Source: a virus. Taken from it: DNA of 28,348 nucleotides. The position numbers and the translations under genes are program-made. The stretch is taken from positions 1-28,348 of IMG/VR virus record IMGVR_UViG_3300030333_007500. The stretch is one strand, 5' to 3'. The notes beneath the pieces were generated by a model, which worked only from the letters and a program-made list of their open reading frames with translations, searched no databases and was not told the DNA's origin. Positions 6,878 to 13,260 of the stretch are shown in pieces. Positions within the stretch are counted from its first letter, which is position 1; every line of letters starts with the position of its first letter.

Positions 6878-6906
6878 TTGACATACACACTTTATAATTA
6901 TATAAT
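6878..6906 (+). promoter_or_regulatory. Consensus sigma70 promoter
   Basis: TTGACA (6878-6883), a 17-base spacer, then TATAAT (6901-6906) match the sigma70 consensus at all twelve positions. A short AT-rich leader and GAGGTAA follow before the ATG at 6939. This should be a strong promoter read by unmodified host RNA polymerase early in infection, driving the block of uncharacterised small genes downstream. Confidence 0.88.
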
Positions 6907-6914
6907 TGTTGTAG

Positions 6915-7205
6915 ATTAAAATTAAAAAGAGGTAAATAATGACAACAAATAAATATCACAAAAAACAAATAGAAAAAAGAAATAAAAAATATCCTTTAAT
7001 GGAGTATTTTATAGATCAAAAACCGATACAAGAATGTTCTAAAGAATGCCAAGAGCAAGTTAAGAGCATTAGAAAAAATAAATAAGTGAAGTTAATAAGA
7101 CACAAAAGGAGAAAATAACACAAATTGAGCAAAATAAAAAACTTTTAACGATAAATTATATTAACACACTTAGAAACAATTAAAATTAAAAAGAGGTAAA
7201 TAATG
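6915..7205 (+). repeat. Pair of identical 27-bp leader/RBS repeats
   Basis: The 27 bases at 6915-6941 recur exactly at 7179-7205. Each holds two ATTAAA-type units, AAAGAGGTAA and the start codon ATG, so each is the leader and ribosome binding site of a gene (starts at 6939 and 7203). Related, imperfect leaders precede the genes at 4137, 7630 and 8944. The first copy follows the consensus promoter; I see no clear -35/-10 pair before the second. Confidence 0.75.
6939..7085 (+). CDS. Small, highly basic hypothetical protein (48 aa)
   Basis: This is the first gene after the consensus promoter. GAGGTAA lies just before the ATG at 6939 and the stop is TAA at 7083-7085. The N-terminal half is very basic (KYHKKQIEKRNKKYP), and a CSKEC pair occurs near residue 33. 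Its position suggests an early, host-directed protein, but there is no motif to name it by. Confidence 0.65.
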   Translation: MTTNKYHKKQIEKRNKKYPLMEYFIDQKPIQECSKECQEQVKSIRKNK

Positions 7206-7592
7206 TATATTAATAAAAAAATAATTATAGAAATACCACATCAGTCCCGAGTTAGAACATGGGTAGCATATAATGATGCTGATATTATTAATAGGGCGTA
7301 TGAGCTTGGTTTAATTTATGAATTAAAAAACGAAAATAAAGACATTATTCAAGTATGTTTACGTGATTATCATGAAGGTGAGTTTTATAAAAAAGATAAA
7401 GCTCCTACAAAATTAGAGTGTGCCATGGATTGTATTTCATATGATCTTCATAGCTGTTATTTCCTTAGCGTACAAGAAGCAAAAGAGTTCATTGCTGATT
7501 ATAGAGGTCATAAAAAACATGAGGTAATACACGCCTTACAGGAGGTAATTCAATGGTATACGCGAGGAATTGAAAACCATTTAACAGCTTAA
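7203..7592 (+). CDS. Hypothetical protein (129 aa)
   Basis: The start is fixed by the 27-bp leader repeat with GAGGTAA before the ATG. The protein is soluble and mixed alpha/beta, with Cys residues (VCLRDYHEGEF, ECAMDCISYDLHSCYF) in the middle and a C-terminal helical segment with several His (HKKHEVIHALQEVIQWY). I do not recognise a family. It sits in the early-type block between other orphan small genes. Confidence 0.7.
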   Translation: MYINKKIIIEIPHQSRVRTWVAYNDADIINRAYELGLIYELKNENKDIIQVCLRDYHEGEFYKKDKAPTKLECAMDCISYDLHSCYFLSVQEAKEFIADYRGHKKHEVIHALQEVIQWYTRGIENHLTA

Positions 7593-7629
7593 AAAAAAAC
7601 AAATTAAGATTAAAATTAAGGAGATTAAG

Positions 7630-7980
7630 ATGGAAAATAAAAAACATGCGTCACTAATTCAATTAGAAAAAATGTGTGAAGGTATTTGTACCGAAATACA
7701 TAAAGGGAAATACGATTTTGAACGTGAATACTCAGATTATGATGAACCATGTGCAGGTGATTACCTTAAAGATATTTTAGATTATCAATTTATTATTAAC
7801 AGCGATAAATCTTATAGGGGAAGTATGATTTTGGTATCTTTTGGTGGCCCTAATATATGGATTAATACACGTGAGAGATGTGTGGAGGGCTATTGGGGAA
7901 GTGATGAAGTTAAGAGATATTACGCAAATGACGTGCTTGGAATAGATGAGTACATGGAAGAATTATATAATGGCATTTAA
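7630..7980 (+). CDS. Acidic hypothetical protein (116 aa)
   Basis: AAGGAG (7618-7623) precedes the ATG. The protein is strongly acidic (FEREYSDYDEPCAGDYLKDILDYQF; C-terminal EYMEELYNGI), with a core SFGGPNIWINTRERCVEGYWGS that looks like a conserved beta-hairpin or strand region. I have the impression of similar GGPN-W-INT...VEGYWG proteins in other mobile elements but cannot name a family. An acidic, DNA-mimic-like charge pattern is possible; this is speculative. Confidence 0.7.
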   Translation: MENKKHASLIQLEKMCEGICTEIHKGKYDFEREYSDYDEPCAGDYLKDILDYQFIINSDKSYRGSMILVSFGGPNIWINTRERCVEGYWGSDEVKRYYANDVLGIDEYMEELYNGI

Positions 7981-8012
7981 ATCGCTATCACTATAATAAA
8001 AAAGGATAAAAC

Positions 8013-8387
8013 ATGCTAAAACATAAAGACAAAGTTTTTACTAAGTTTTGTATGACTACATGGGAATATTTAAACGGCTCTTATTGGTTTGGAGTTTATC
8101 AGTATAGAGGCTACGATATTCACATTGGCTTTACTGACAACTACTTTCAAAAAGAAAACGAACAAACCCAACCAATAAAGTATTTTTGGGCTTTTAGCTC
8201 ATACTGCAAGTGTTGTAATCGGGGTATGGATGATAGGCATCTTAATACAGAAACTGATAAATTTTCAGACCCCTATATTGCTTTAAATAATGCAAAATCA
8301 CACATTGACACACTTTTAAATGATCACGCAGGGAAAAAAGAATGGATTGAAAAACGAAAAGAAATCATAAAAAGATTTACAAAATAA
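8013..8387 (+). CDS. Hypothetical protein with a CxC-C cluster (124 aa)
   Basis: AAAAGGAT precedes the ATG at 8013. The protein is rich in aromatics (GSYWFGVYQYRGYDIHIGF, IKYFWAFSSY) and has a central CKCCNRGMDDRH that could bind a metal, followed by a charged helical end. No recognised family. It probably belongs to the same transcription unit as its neighbours, with about 30-base gaps on both sides. Confidence 0.65.
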   Translation: MLKHKDKVFTKFCMTTWEYLNGSYWFGVYQYRGYDIHIGFTDNYFQKENEQTQPIKYFWAFSSYCKCCNRGMDDRHLNTETDKFSDPYIALNNAKSHIDTLLNDHAGKKEWIEKRKEIIKRFTK

Positions 8388-8410
8388 ACAAACACAAAAG
8401 GAAAAACCAA

Positions 8411-8450
8411 AAATGGAAAATAATTATAAAAAATGGAAAATAATTATAAA
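8411..8450 (+). repeat. Perfect 20-bp tandem duplication over a start codon
   Basis: The 20 bases at 8411-8430 are repeated exactly at 8431-8450. Each copy includes an ATG. From the first ATG the frame continues through into a 119-residue protein; from the second ATG it stops after six codons (TGA 8451-8453). Twenty is not a multiple of three, so copy number decides whether the upstream ATG is in frame with the rest of the gene. Confidence 0.9.
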
Positions 8451-8772
8451 TGAGATTAAGACAATGAATATTAAACAATCAATTAAAATGCTTGATAAAA
8501 GAGCTAATGACTATTTACAATCACCTAATTTACTGGAAAGAATTCTTGACGATAAACATATCTCAGAAAACGAATATGACCTATTTATTGAGTGGGTTGA
8601 ATGGGTGACAGATAAATATCATTATCATAATGTGTATTTAGCTAAAAAGATACGTGAGAAAGAGTACAATTTACAAGATATTATTGACCTGATTAAATCT
8701 ATAGATTTTGAAGACTTACCCCATAGAGACAGTCATTATGATAACGGTGTATCGCCAAACGATTTTATTTAA
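8413..8772 (+). CDS. Hypothetical helical protein (119 aa, or 102 aa from 8464)
   Basis: The frame from ATG 8413 is open because of the tandem duplication beneath it. AAAGG lies about 11 bases upstream. Met at 8464 (MNIKQSIKMLDKRANDYL) is an alternative start and may be the ancestral one. The product is mainly helical and acidic toward the end (IEWVEWVTDKYHYHNVYL, LQDIIDLIKSIDFEDLPH). I know no family for it. Confidence 0.65.
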   Translation: MENNYKKWKIIINEIKTMNIKQSIKMLDKRANDYLQSPNLLERILDDKHISENEYDLFIEWVEWVTDKYHYHNVYLAKKIREKEYNLQDIIDLIKSIDFEDLPHRDSHYDNGVSPNDFI

Positions 8773-8786
8773 AAAGGAGTATTTTT

Positions 8787-8894
8787 ATGATAGAAAAACG
8801 TATGCTAGAAAAACGAATAAATATTGTAGCTAATTATGTATATGCTATTACTATATTATTGATTTTATGTTTATGTTTTAGAGCTTGTTTTTAA
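8787..8894 (+). CDS. 35-residue membrane peptide
   Basis: AAAAGGAG (8772-8779) lies 7 bases before the ATG at 8787, and the stop is TAA at 8892-8894. A basic N-terminus with a partial internal repeat (MIEKRMLEKRIN) is followed by one hydrophobic helix (VYAITILLILCLCFRACF) with three Cys. It fills the gap between two larger genes. Function unknown. Confidence 0.55.
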   Translation: MIEKRMLEKRINIVANYVYAITILLILCLCFRACF

Positions 8895-8896
8895 TA

Positions 8897-8905
8897 TGGT
8901 ATACT
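8897..8905 (+). promoter_or_regulatory. Extended -10 promoter before the replication block
   Basis: TGG-TATACT is an extended -10 in the context TATGGTATACTATA. The same TATGGTATACT string is found on the minus strand at 13810-13820 in the divergent promoter region. No good -35 is visible. An AT-rich leader and GAGGTG follow, leading to the gene at 8944. Confidence 0.55.
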
Positions 8906-8943
8906 ATAAAGAAATTAAAATTAAAATTAAGAGGTGAATGATT

Positions 8944-9531
8944 ATGCTAGAAGAAATTCATTATATTCGTATTGCTAGATACAATTTTTTACTTAATAAA
9001 TTAACTAGGCTGGAATTTGATTTTTTAAAATGTTTAACAGCTGAAACTTCCAAAATATTACCTATGACTATGGACTTTATAACTGTTTCTGGCGAGTTAC
9101 AAAAATGCAATTTTAATGGGGTTCGGATTAATATATCTATTATTGAAGATTTGTTATCGGATATAAAAATTAGGGATAAAGATACTAAACAATTGGTTAA
9201 GTTTATCAATACAAACACTATTCATAAAAGTTTGTTTGAATTTTTAAATGGGATTTATTCTGTATATAAGTCTTTGCTTAAAGATAATCAAATGAAGACA
9301 AGACGTTATTCACAATTATGGGCTTGCATGGCGGGTGTTAATGGGGAGTGGTTGACACGTACCATCAAAAAACAAACGTGTCTTGATAATCTTGCGTTTA
9401 TAACCTATCCCAATAACACAAAAATTTTTATTGAAGGATTGAAAATCTTCATATGTAAAGAATTAAAGCAAAGGAGGAAATTATTTATAAAAGAAAAAGA
9501 ACAAAAACAAAAACAAAAACAGGAGAAATAA
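8944..9531 (+). CDS. Hypothetical protein at head of the replication/recombination block (195 aa)
   Basis: Two in-frame ATGs (8938, 8944) exist; GAGGTG at 8931-8936 fits the second, which gives MLEEIHYIRIARYNF. The protein is mostly helical, contains a central VNGEWLTRTIKKQTCLDN, and ends in a low-complexity basic KEKEQKQKQKQEK tail. It lies 2 bases before the ERF gene and follows its own promoter, so a role in DNA metabolism is possible, but no motif proves it. Confidence 0.65.
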   Translation: MLEEIHYIRIARYNFLLNKLTRLEFDFLKCLTAETSKILPMTMDFITVSGELQKCNFNGVRINISIIEDLLSDIKIRDKDTKQLVKFINTNTIHKSLFEFLNGIYSVYKSLLKDNQMKTRRYSQLWACMAGVNGEWLTRTIKKQTCLDNLAFITYPNNTKIFIEGLKIFICKELKQRRKLFIKEKEQKQKQKQEK

Positions 9532-9533
9532 CA

Positions 9534-10397
9534 ATGAAAAATAAAATAGATAACGTTCACGACGCTTTAGTATTAATACAAGGTAATCTTAAATGTCCAA
9601 AAAATCAAAAAAATACGTTTGGAAATTATTCATACAGAAATTGTGAGGATATATTACAAGCATTAAAACCCCTTTTAAAAGAAACTGATTGTTATATTAA
9701 ATTTGATGATCAAATAATATCTGTTATGGATAGGGTTTACATTAAATCAACAGCAACGTTACATCATATTATAAGCAATCAACATATTTCATCTACCGCA
9801 TTAGCAAGAGAACCCGAAATAAAAAAAGGTATGGATTTATCGCAGATTACAGGTGCTTCATCATCTTATGCGAGAAAATATGCCTTAAATGGTATGTTTG
9901 CCATTGACGATAATAAAGATGCTGATTTTTATAATAACAATGAACCTGCAACAGTTACGCAAAAAGCTGACGATAATACAGCACCGTCCACACCTTCAAC
10001 AAATTCAACACCGATAACAAATACATCTTCTGATGTATCTATGAGTGAAAAACAGATTAGATATATTAATAGTTTAACAAAAAAAATGAACCCTGAAGAT
10101 GTAACAGTATTATTAAAAAATATGTTTAATAAAGAAAGTTTGCTAGAACTGAAAAAAGAAGATGCTAACCGATTAATTACGGAACTGAAAAAATCTGAAG
10201 ATGAAAAAAGAGATAAGTTAATCTTACAGATAACGGAAAAGCATACTAACTACAAAGAGATGCTAGAGCCTTTAAATCAAATTTCACAAGAAGTATGTAA
10301 AAGAGATATATCAGATATAATTTATCTTTCTGATGCATTAAAGGTTAATAGCCAAATAGATCACCTAATTAAGGAATCTGTAGGGGTAGATCAATAA
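9534..10397 (+). CDS. erf: ERF-family single-strand annealing protein (recombinase)
   Basis: The N-terminal 130 residues match the ERF superfamily: LVLIQGNLKCPKNQKNTFGNYSYRNCEDIL, then the diagnostic GASSSYARKYALNGMFAIDDNKDADF at about 107-132. ERF proteins anneal complementary single strands and support recombination-dependent replication or circularisation of phage DNA. A Thr/Ser/Pro-rich linker (about 140-170) leads to a helical C-terminal region (EKQIRYINSLTKKM ...) of the kind found in other phage annealing proteins. The length of 287 residues is somewhat longer than P22 Erf. AGGAGAAATAACA precedes the ATG. Confidence 0.92.
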   Translation: MKNKIDNVHDALVLIQGNLKCPKNQKNTFGNYSYRNCEDILQALKPLLKETDCYIKFDDQIISVMDRVYIKSTATLHHIISNQHISSTALAREPEIKKGMDLSQITGASSSYARKYALNGMFAIDDNKDADFYNNNEPATVTQKADDNTAPSTPSTNSTPITNTSSDVSMSEKQIRYINSLTKKMNPEDVTVLLKNMFNKESLLELKKEDANRLITELKKSEDEKRDKLILQITEKHTNYKEMLEPLNQISQEVCKRDISDIIYLSDALKVNSQIDHLIKESVGVDQ

Positions 10398-10408
10398 AGG
10401 AAAATACA

Positions 10409-10951
10409 ATGATAAATTTAAACAAAGAAGAACTTACACACTTACTTAAAAGTGATGTTAGTGCTTTTAATAAGCATGTATCCAAATACCCACGCCAAAA
10501 AAAATATTTCTTAGAAGGTGTTGATCTTAGTGGGACTGATCTTGAAAAGGCTGATCTTAAACAGGCTAATTTTAAAAAGGCTAATCTTAGAGGGGTTAAT
10601 CTTAGAGGGGTTAATCTTGAAGGTGCAGTTTTTGAAGGTGCTGATCTTGAAGAGGCTAATCTTAGTAGGGCTAATCTTAGATTATGTAATCTTAGATGGG
10701 CTAATCTTGAAGGTGCTAATCTTGAAGATGCTAATCTTGAAGGTGCTGAGCTTCTAGGTGCTAATCTTGAAAAGGCTGATCTTAGATCTTCTTATCTTTC
10801 AGGTGCTGAGTTTGACGGTGCTAATCTTATAGATGCTAATCTTATAGATGCTAATCTTAGAAGGGCTAGTTTTAACATGGCTGATATTAGAGATGTTTAT
10901 ATACAACTAACAGAACCAAATATAAAAGCAATTAAGGTAGCTATTTTTTAG
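10409..10951 (+). CDS. Pentapeptide-repeat protein (180 aa)
   Basis: Residues about 36-160 consist of consecutive A(N/D)Lxx units (for example ADLEEANLSRANLRL, EGANLEDANLEGAELLGANLEKADL), which fold into a right-handed quadrilateral beta-helix. The N-terminal 35 residues are helical. Some family members mimic DNA and bind gyrase; others have unknown roles. The gene lies between the annealing protein and the replication initiator, with its own ribosome binding site (AAAGG). The DNA shows 15-bp periodicity, and the shadow frame on the same strand is an artefact of this repeat. Confidence 0.9.
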   Translation: MINLNKEELTHLLKSDVSAFNKHVSKYPRQKKYFLEGVDLSGTDLEKADLKQANFKKANLRGVNLRGVNLEGAVFEGADLEEANLSRANLRLCNLRWANLEGANLEDANLEGAELLGANLEKADLRSSYLSGAEFDGANLIDANLIDANLRRASFNMADIRDVYIQLTEPNIKAIKVAIF

Positions 10952-10972
10952 CAAAAAAAAGAAGGATGAAAT

Positions 10973-11677
10973 ATGAATATTAAAATTGAAGATATCACTA
11001 TTAAAATTAAAGATATAACCCAGTATGGTACGGATAGCGTTATCCTTTTGGGATTTATCAAAACCTTAACAAGTAGGCTAGATGACTGGTTTTATGTAGG
11101 TGTGGCTGATTTAGCCAAACTAGGTTGGAGTAAATATAAACAAGAACAACAACTAAAACGATTAATTAGTTTAAATCTAATTCAAGTTAGCTATTGCGAT
11201 AAAAATAAACGAAAAGTAAGACTTATCCACAGGTTATCCACAGGGCAGTCAAATTTTGACCAGCCCCCAGTTAAAAATTTTGACCAGCCTGTGGATAACT
11301 CCAAAGATTTACAAAAGTACGATTCTATGCTAGAATTGAACTCAGGTACAAGATCTCCTGAGTTATTAAGAAAAAAACCTATAACTGATATTGAAACTAT
11401 TATTACTTTCTGGAATAAATCTCAAAAATATATCAATATAGATACTATACATTTATATGATAAAGATTTATATAACCTTTTAAGGAAATATACAGTAAAT
11501 GATATTATAATGGCAATTACAAATGTTAATAATTCATCGTTTTGGCAAAATAACGAATTAACTTTTGGTAATTTTATAAAAATTAATGTGTTTACAAAAA
11601 TATATAGGGGTGATTTTTGTGGTAAATCGACAAAAGATAAAACAGAAACGGCGATAGGGGATTTTTATGGATATTGA
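10973..11677 (+). CDS. Phage replication initiation protein (winged-helix N-terminus, DnaD-like C-terminus)
   Basis: Residues about 14-88 (SVILLGFIKTLTSRLDDWFYVGVADLAKLGWSKYKQEQQLKRLISLNLIQVSY...KVRLIH) have the winged-helix pattern common at the N-terminus of phage O-type or replisome-organiser proteins. A polar linker (about 89-135) contains two NFDQP repeats. The end (ITDIETIITFWNK ... LTFGNFIKINVFTKIYRG) resembles DnaD/O-type helicase-recruiting tails. The linker DNA carries DnaA boxes and iteron-like repeats, so the protein probably binds its own gene as origin, as lambda O does. The 3' end overlaps the next gene by 11 bases. Confidence 0.75.
   Translation: MNIKIEDITIKIKDITQYGTDSVILLGFIKTLTSRLDDWFYVGVADLAKLGWSKYKQEQQLKRLISLNLIQVSYCDKNKRKVRLIHRLSTGQSNFDQPPVKNFDQPVDNSKDLQKYDSMLELNSGTRSPELLRKKPITDIETIITFWNKSQKYINIDTIHLYDKDLYNLLRKYTVNDIIMAITNVNNSSFWQNNELTFGNFIKINVFTKIYRGDFCGKSTKDKTETAIGDFYGY
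11223..11364. other. Candidate replication origin inside the initiator gene
   Basis: Three perfect DnaA boxes are present: TTATCCACA at 11223-11231 and 11234-11242 (spaced exactly 11 bases, one helical turn) and its inverse TGTGGATAA at 11290-11298. The second and third are part of a perfect 12-bp inverted repeat (GTTATCCACAGG 11233-11244; CCTGTGGATAAC 11288-11299). Between them AAATTTTGACCAGCC occurs twice (11251-11265 and 11275-11289), 24 bases apart. A perfect 8-bp hairpin (AACTCAGG 11339-11346; CCTGAGTT 11357-11364) follows. I saw no other TTATCCACA in the window by eye. Confidence 0.7.
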
Positions 11678-12251
11678 TTTATTAGCCAAGAAATGGGAAA
11701 AGGAATTTAATCAAGCTAAAAATAATCCTCTTTATTTTGCTTTAGCGGATTTATTTCGATCTTATAGCAAACCTTTAAAATTAATAGAGAATAAAGTTAC
11801 ATTTTTAGAATATTTAACCTTTCTAGAAGATCATAATGTAGATGCTAACACGTTGGTGGGCTTTATAAAGCAACATAAAAAGAACTTAGAGGCAGGGCAT
11901 TTTTTCCCTAAAATTAATCAACTGTTAAAACCGTTATTAGTTATTGAAGACAGTAAAAGGCAATTACAGAAAAAAGAAAATATAGATAGTTTGGTTGATA
12001 AGCATGTTGATTTGTTTTTAAAACGATTAAATCATGAGCGTATTGATACTACTGTTTCGTATGAGAAAGTGTTAATTGATAAAATTATAAAGGAGTTAGG
12101 GGGTTTAACTAGTTTAGCCATGCGTACACCTAAAGATCATATGTTTATAGTCAAAAATGTACGTGAACGGTTTCAATCTTATTTTGAAACACAAGTTGAA
12201 AAACAGATATTACATACTCAAATTGCTAATATTCCTATGTTAAATTCTTGA
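11667..12251 (+). CDS. Hypothetical protein downstream of the initiator, possible helicase loader (194 aa)
   Basis: It overlaps the initiator by 11 bases, with AGGGGAT as ribosome binding site. The protein is helical and soluble: LAKKWEKEFNQAKNNPLYFALADLFRSYSKPLKL, then FLEYLTFLEDHNVDANTLVGFIKQHKKNL, then a second helical domain with LLKPLLVIEDSKRQLQKKENIDSLVD. It has no Walker motif, so it is not a DnaC-type ATPase. Its place directly after an O-like gene is where a lambda P-type helicase loader would be; that role is inferred from position only. Confidence 0.65.
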   Translation: MDIDLLAKKWEKEFNQAKNNPLYFALADLFRSYSKPLKLIENKVTFLEYLTFLEDHNVDANTLVGFIKQHKKNLEAGHFFPKINQLLKPLLVIEDSKRQLQKKENIDSLVDKHVDLFLKRLNHERIDTTVSYEKVLIDKIIKELGGLTSLAMRTPKDHMFIVKNVRERFQSYFETQVEKQILHTQIANIPMLNS

Positions 12252-12316
12252 TTTTTAAGTAAAAAAATAGTAATATAACTGAAATTAAAATTTAATATTT
12301 ACATTAAGGAATTAAA

Positions 12317-12601
12317 ATGAAAAAACAAGATCAATTATTAAGACCTAGCTCAATTCCCGAACTAATTCTTATTAATATGTTAGATCGTGGAATGGTTACT
12401 TCTCAGATGTTTGAAATGATGTACAGCTCTATTGAAAACAATCCACTTGTAAAAAAGATTTTAAAAAACAGTTCTTTTGAAGATGAAATAAAACAGTACG
12501 GTTTAGATGATGTTGGTTTAAATTATAAGAAATCTAAAAATACTGTTTTTAAAAGAAAAAAAACGCAGTATAATAAAAATGTTGATAACTTGCAGGCTTA
12601 A
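12317..12601 (+). CDS. Hypothetical protein (94 aa)
   Basis: TTAAGGAATTAAA precedes the ATG. The first half is helical (SSIPELILINMLDRGMVTSQMFEMMYSSIENNPLVKKIL); the second half is basic (KKSKNTVFKRKKTQYNK). It is the last plus-strand gene of the replication block, and its stop codon is part of a hairpin (12593-12632). The family is unknown. A helical front and basic tail could bind nucleic acid. Confidence 0.65.
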   Translation: MKKQDQLLRPSSIPELILINMLDRGMVTSQMFEMMYSSIENNPLVKKILKNSSFEDEIKQYGLDDVGLNYKKSKNTVFKRKKTQYNKNVDNLQA

Positions 12602-12632
12602 GTTAGTTATCCCCTTTCTAATCTTAAGCCTG
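12593..12632 (+). terminator. Hairpin terminator at the convergent junction
   Basis: CAGGCTTAAG (12593-12602) pairs perfectly with CTTAAGCCTG (12623-12632). TTAG (12603-12606) extends the stem with CTAA (12618-12621), leaving a one-base bulge. The hairpin covers the stop of the 94-residue protein and is followed by TTTACATTT. It should end plus-strand transcription before the convergent operon. Confidence 0.65.
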
Positions 12633-12649
12633 TTTACATTTAAATTAGG

Positions 12650-12724
12650 ATGAATAACAGAATTAAAAGAGAATTGAAACAACTATTTTAACATTATAAT
12701 AAAAAATAATGATCTGTTATTCAT
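12650..12724. repeat. 12-bp inverted repeat with 51-base spacer between convergent genes
   Basis: ATGAATAACAGA (12650-12661) and TCTGTTATTCAT (12713-12724) are perfect inverse copies. The right arm covers the stop of the minus-strand gene at 12721. Inside is a smaller AT hairpin (CATTAT 12692-12697, ATAATG 12706-12711). It could terminate minus-strand transcripts or bind a protein; the long loop makes a simple terminator less likely. Confidence 0.5.
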
Positions 12725-12945
12725 TGTGATTTAAGTTCAAATTTACTTTTTCTGGATTTAGGGATTTGGTAATCTTTGTAACTGTTTCTATTGTACTGGT
12801 ATAGCTCATAAAGCTGAACTGAGTTAAATATCGGTTTCTTTTGGTAAGATGTCGTAATGTTTTCCAAACTCATAACTGAAACCGTGTTTTCGTTCAAAAT
12901 GACTCGTCTGTAAATCTTTGAGAATATACTCGTTAGTTTTTTCAT
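12721..12945 (-). CDS. Hypothetical basic protein (74 aa), overlapping its upstream neighbour
   Basis: On the minus strand AAAGGTGG lies just before the ATG at 12945, a strong ribosome binding site. The product starts MKKLTSIFSKIYRRVIL (amphipathic, basic) and ends in KDYQIPKSRKSKFELKSQ. It overlaps the previous minus-strand gene by 122 bases in another frame, which is unusually long for this genome. One of the two frames could be wrong, but both have good ribosome binding sites. Confidence 0.5.
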   Translation of the reverse strand: MKKLTSIFSKIYRRVILNENTVSVMSLENITTSYQKKPIFNSVQLYELYQYNRNSYKDYQIPKSRKSKFELKSQ

Positions 12946-13033
12946 TTTTAACCACCTTTCTTTTTTTCCAGTAAACCTGTCCTTGTTTGCTTATATTCCT
13001 AGAATAAACGATATTTTGATTTGTACCTAACAT
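12824..13033 (-). CDS. Hypothetical protein (69 aa)
   Basis: AAAAGGAG stands about 6 bases before the ATG at 13033 on the minus strand. The product (MLGTNQNIVYSRNISKQGQVYWKKRKVVKNEK...) is basic and beta-rich, without a known motif. It is the fourth gene of the minus-strand operon and overlaps the last one. Confidence 0.55.
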   Translation of the reverse strand: MLGTNQNIVYSRNISKQGQVYWKKRKVVKNEKTNEYILKDLQTSHFERKHGFSYEFGKHYDILPKETDI

Positions 13034-13056
13034 TTAATCTCCTTTTTAATCTTGTT

Positions 13057-13260
13057 TTAATTTGTGCTTAAATATTCTTTGGTGACAATAAGAACTGAAC
13101 CTAATGGAAAGTTTAGTGTATCGTGCATAAACTCTATCAAAATACGCTGATTTAAATTTAAGTTGTTATTACAAGGGGCGTAAAGATTTTTTAGTTTACC
13201 TGAATAGGAAAATAGGCCACGTTTTTGATAATCATAAACAGTAATTTTCTTTTGTTTCAT
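13057..13260 (-). CDS. Hypothetical protein (67 aa)
   Basis: Its start overlaps the stop of the DUF1064 gene by 4 bases (ATGA), so it is translationally coupled. The product MKQKKITVYDYQKRGLFSYSGKLKNLY... is soluble and basic at the start, with a strand-rich end (LGSVLIVTKEYLSTN). No family recognised. Confidence 0.6.
   Translation of the reverse strand: MKQKKITVYDYQKRGLFSYSGKLKNLYAPCNNNLNLNQRILIEFMHDTLNFPLGSVLIVTKEYLSTN

Noticed and set aside
7086-7178. Possible separate promoter for the gene at 7203 (TTGAGC, TATATT)
   Set aside because: No -35/-10 pair with acceptable spacing; read-through from 6878-6906 explains expression.
8961-9218. Minus-strand open frame opposite the 195-residue protein
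   Set aside because: It is wholly inside a plus-strand gene with a promoter and ribosome binding site, and has no start signal of its own.
10518-10757. Second open frame on the same strand, Leu/Ile-rich with repeats
   Set aside because: It is the frame-shifted reading of the 15-bp pentapeptide DNA repeat, with no ribosome binding site.
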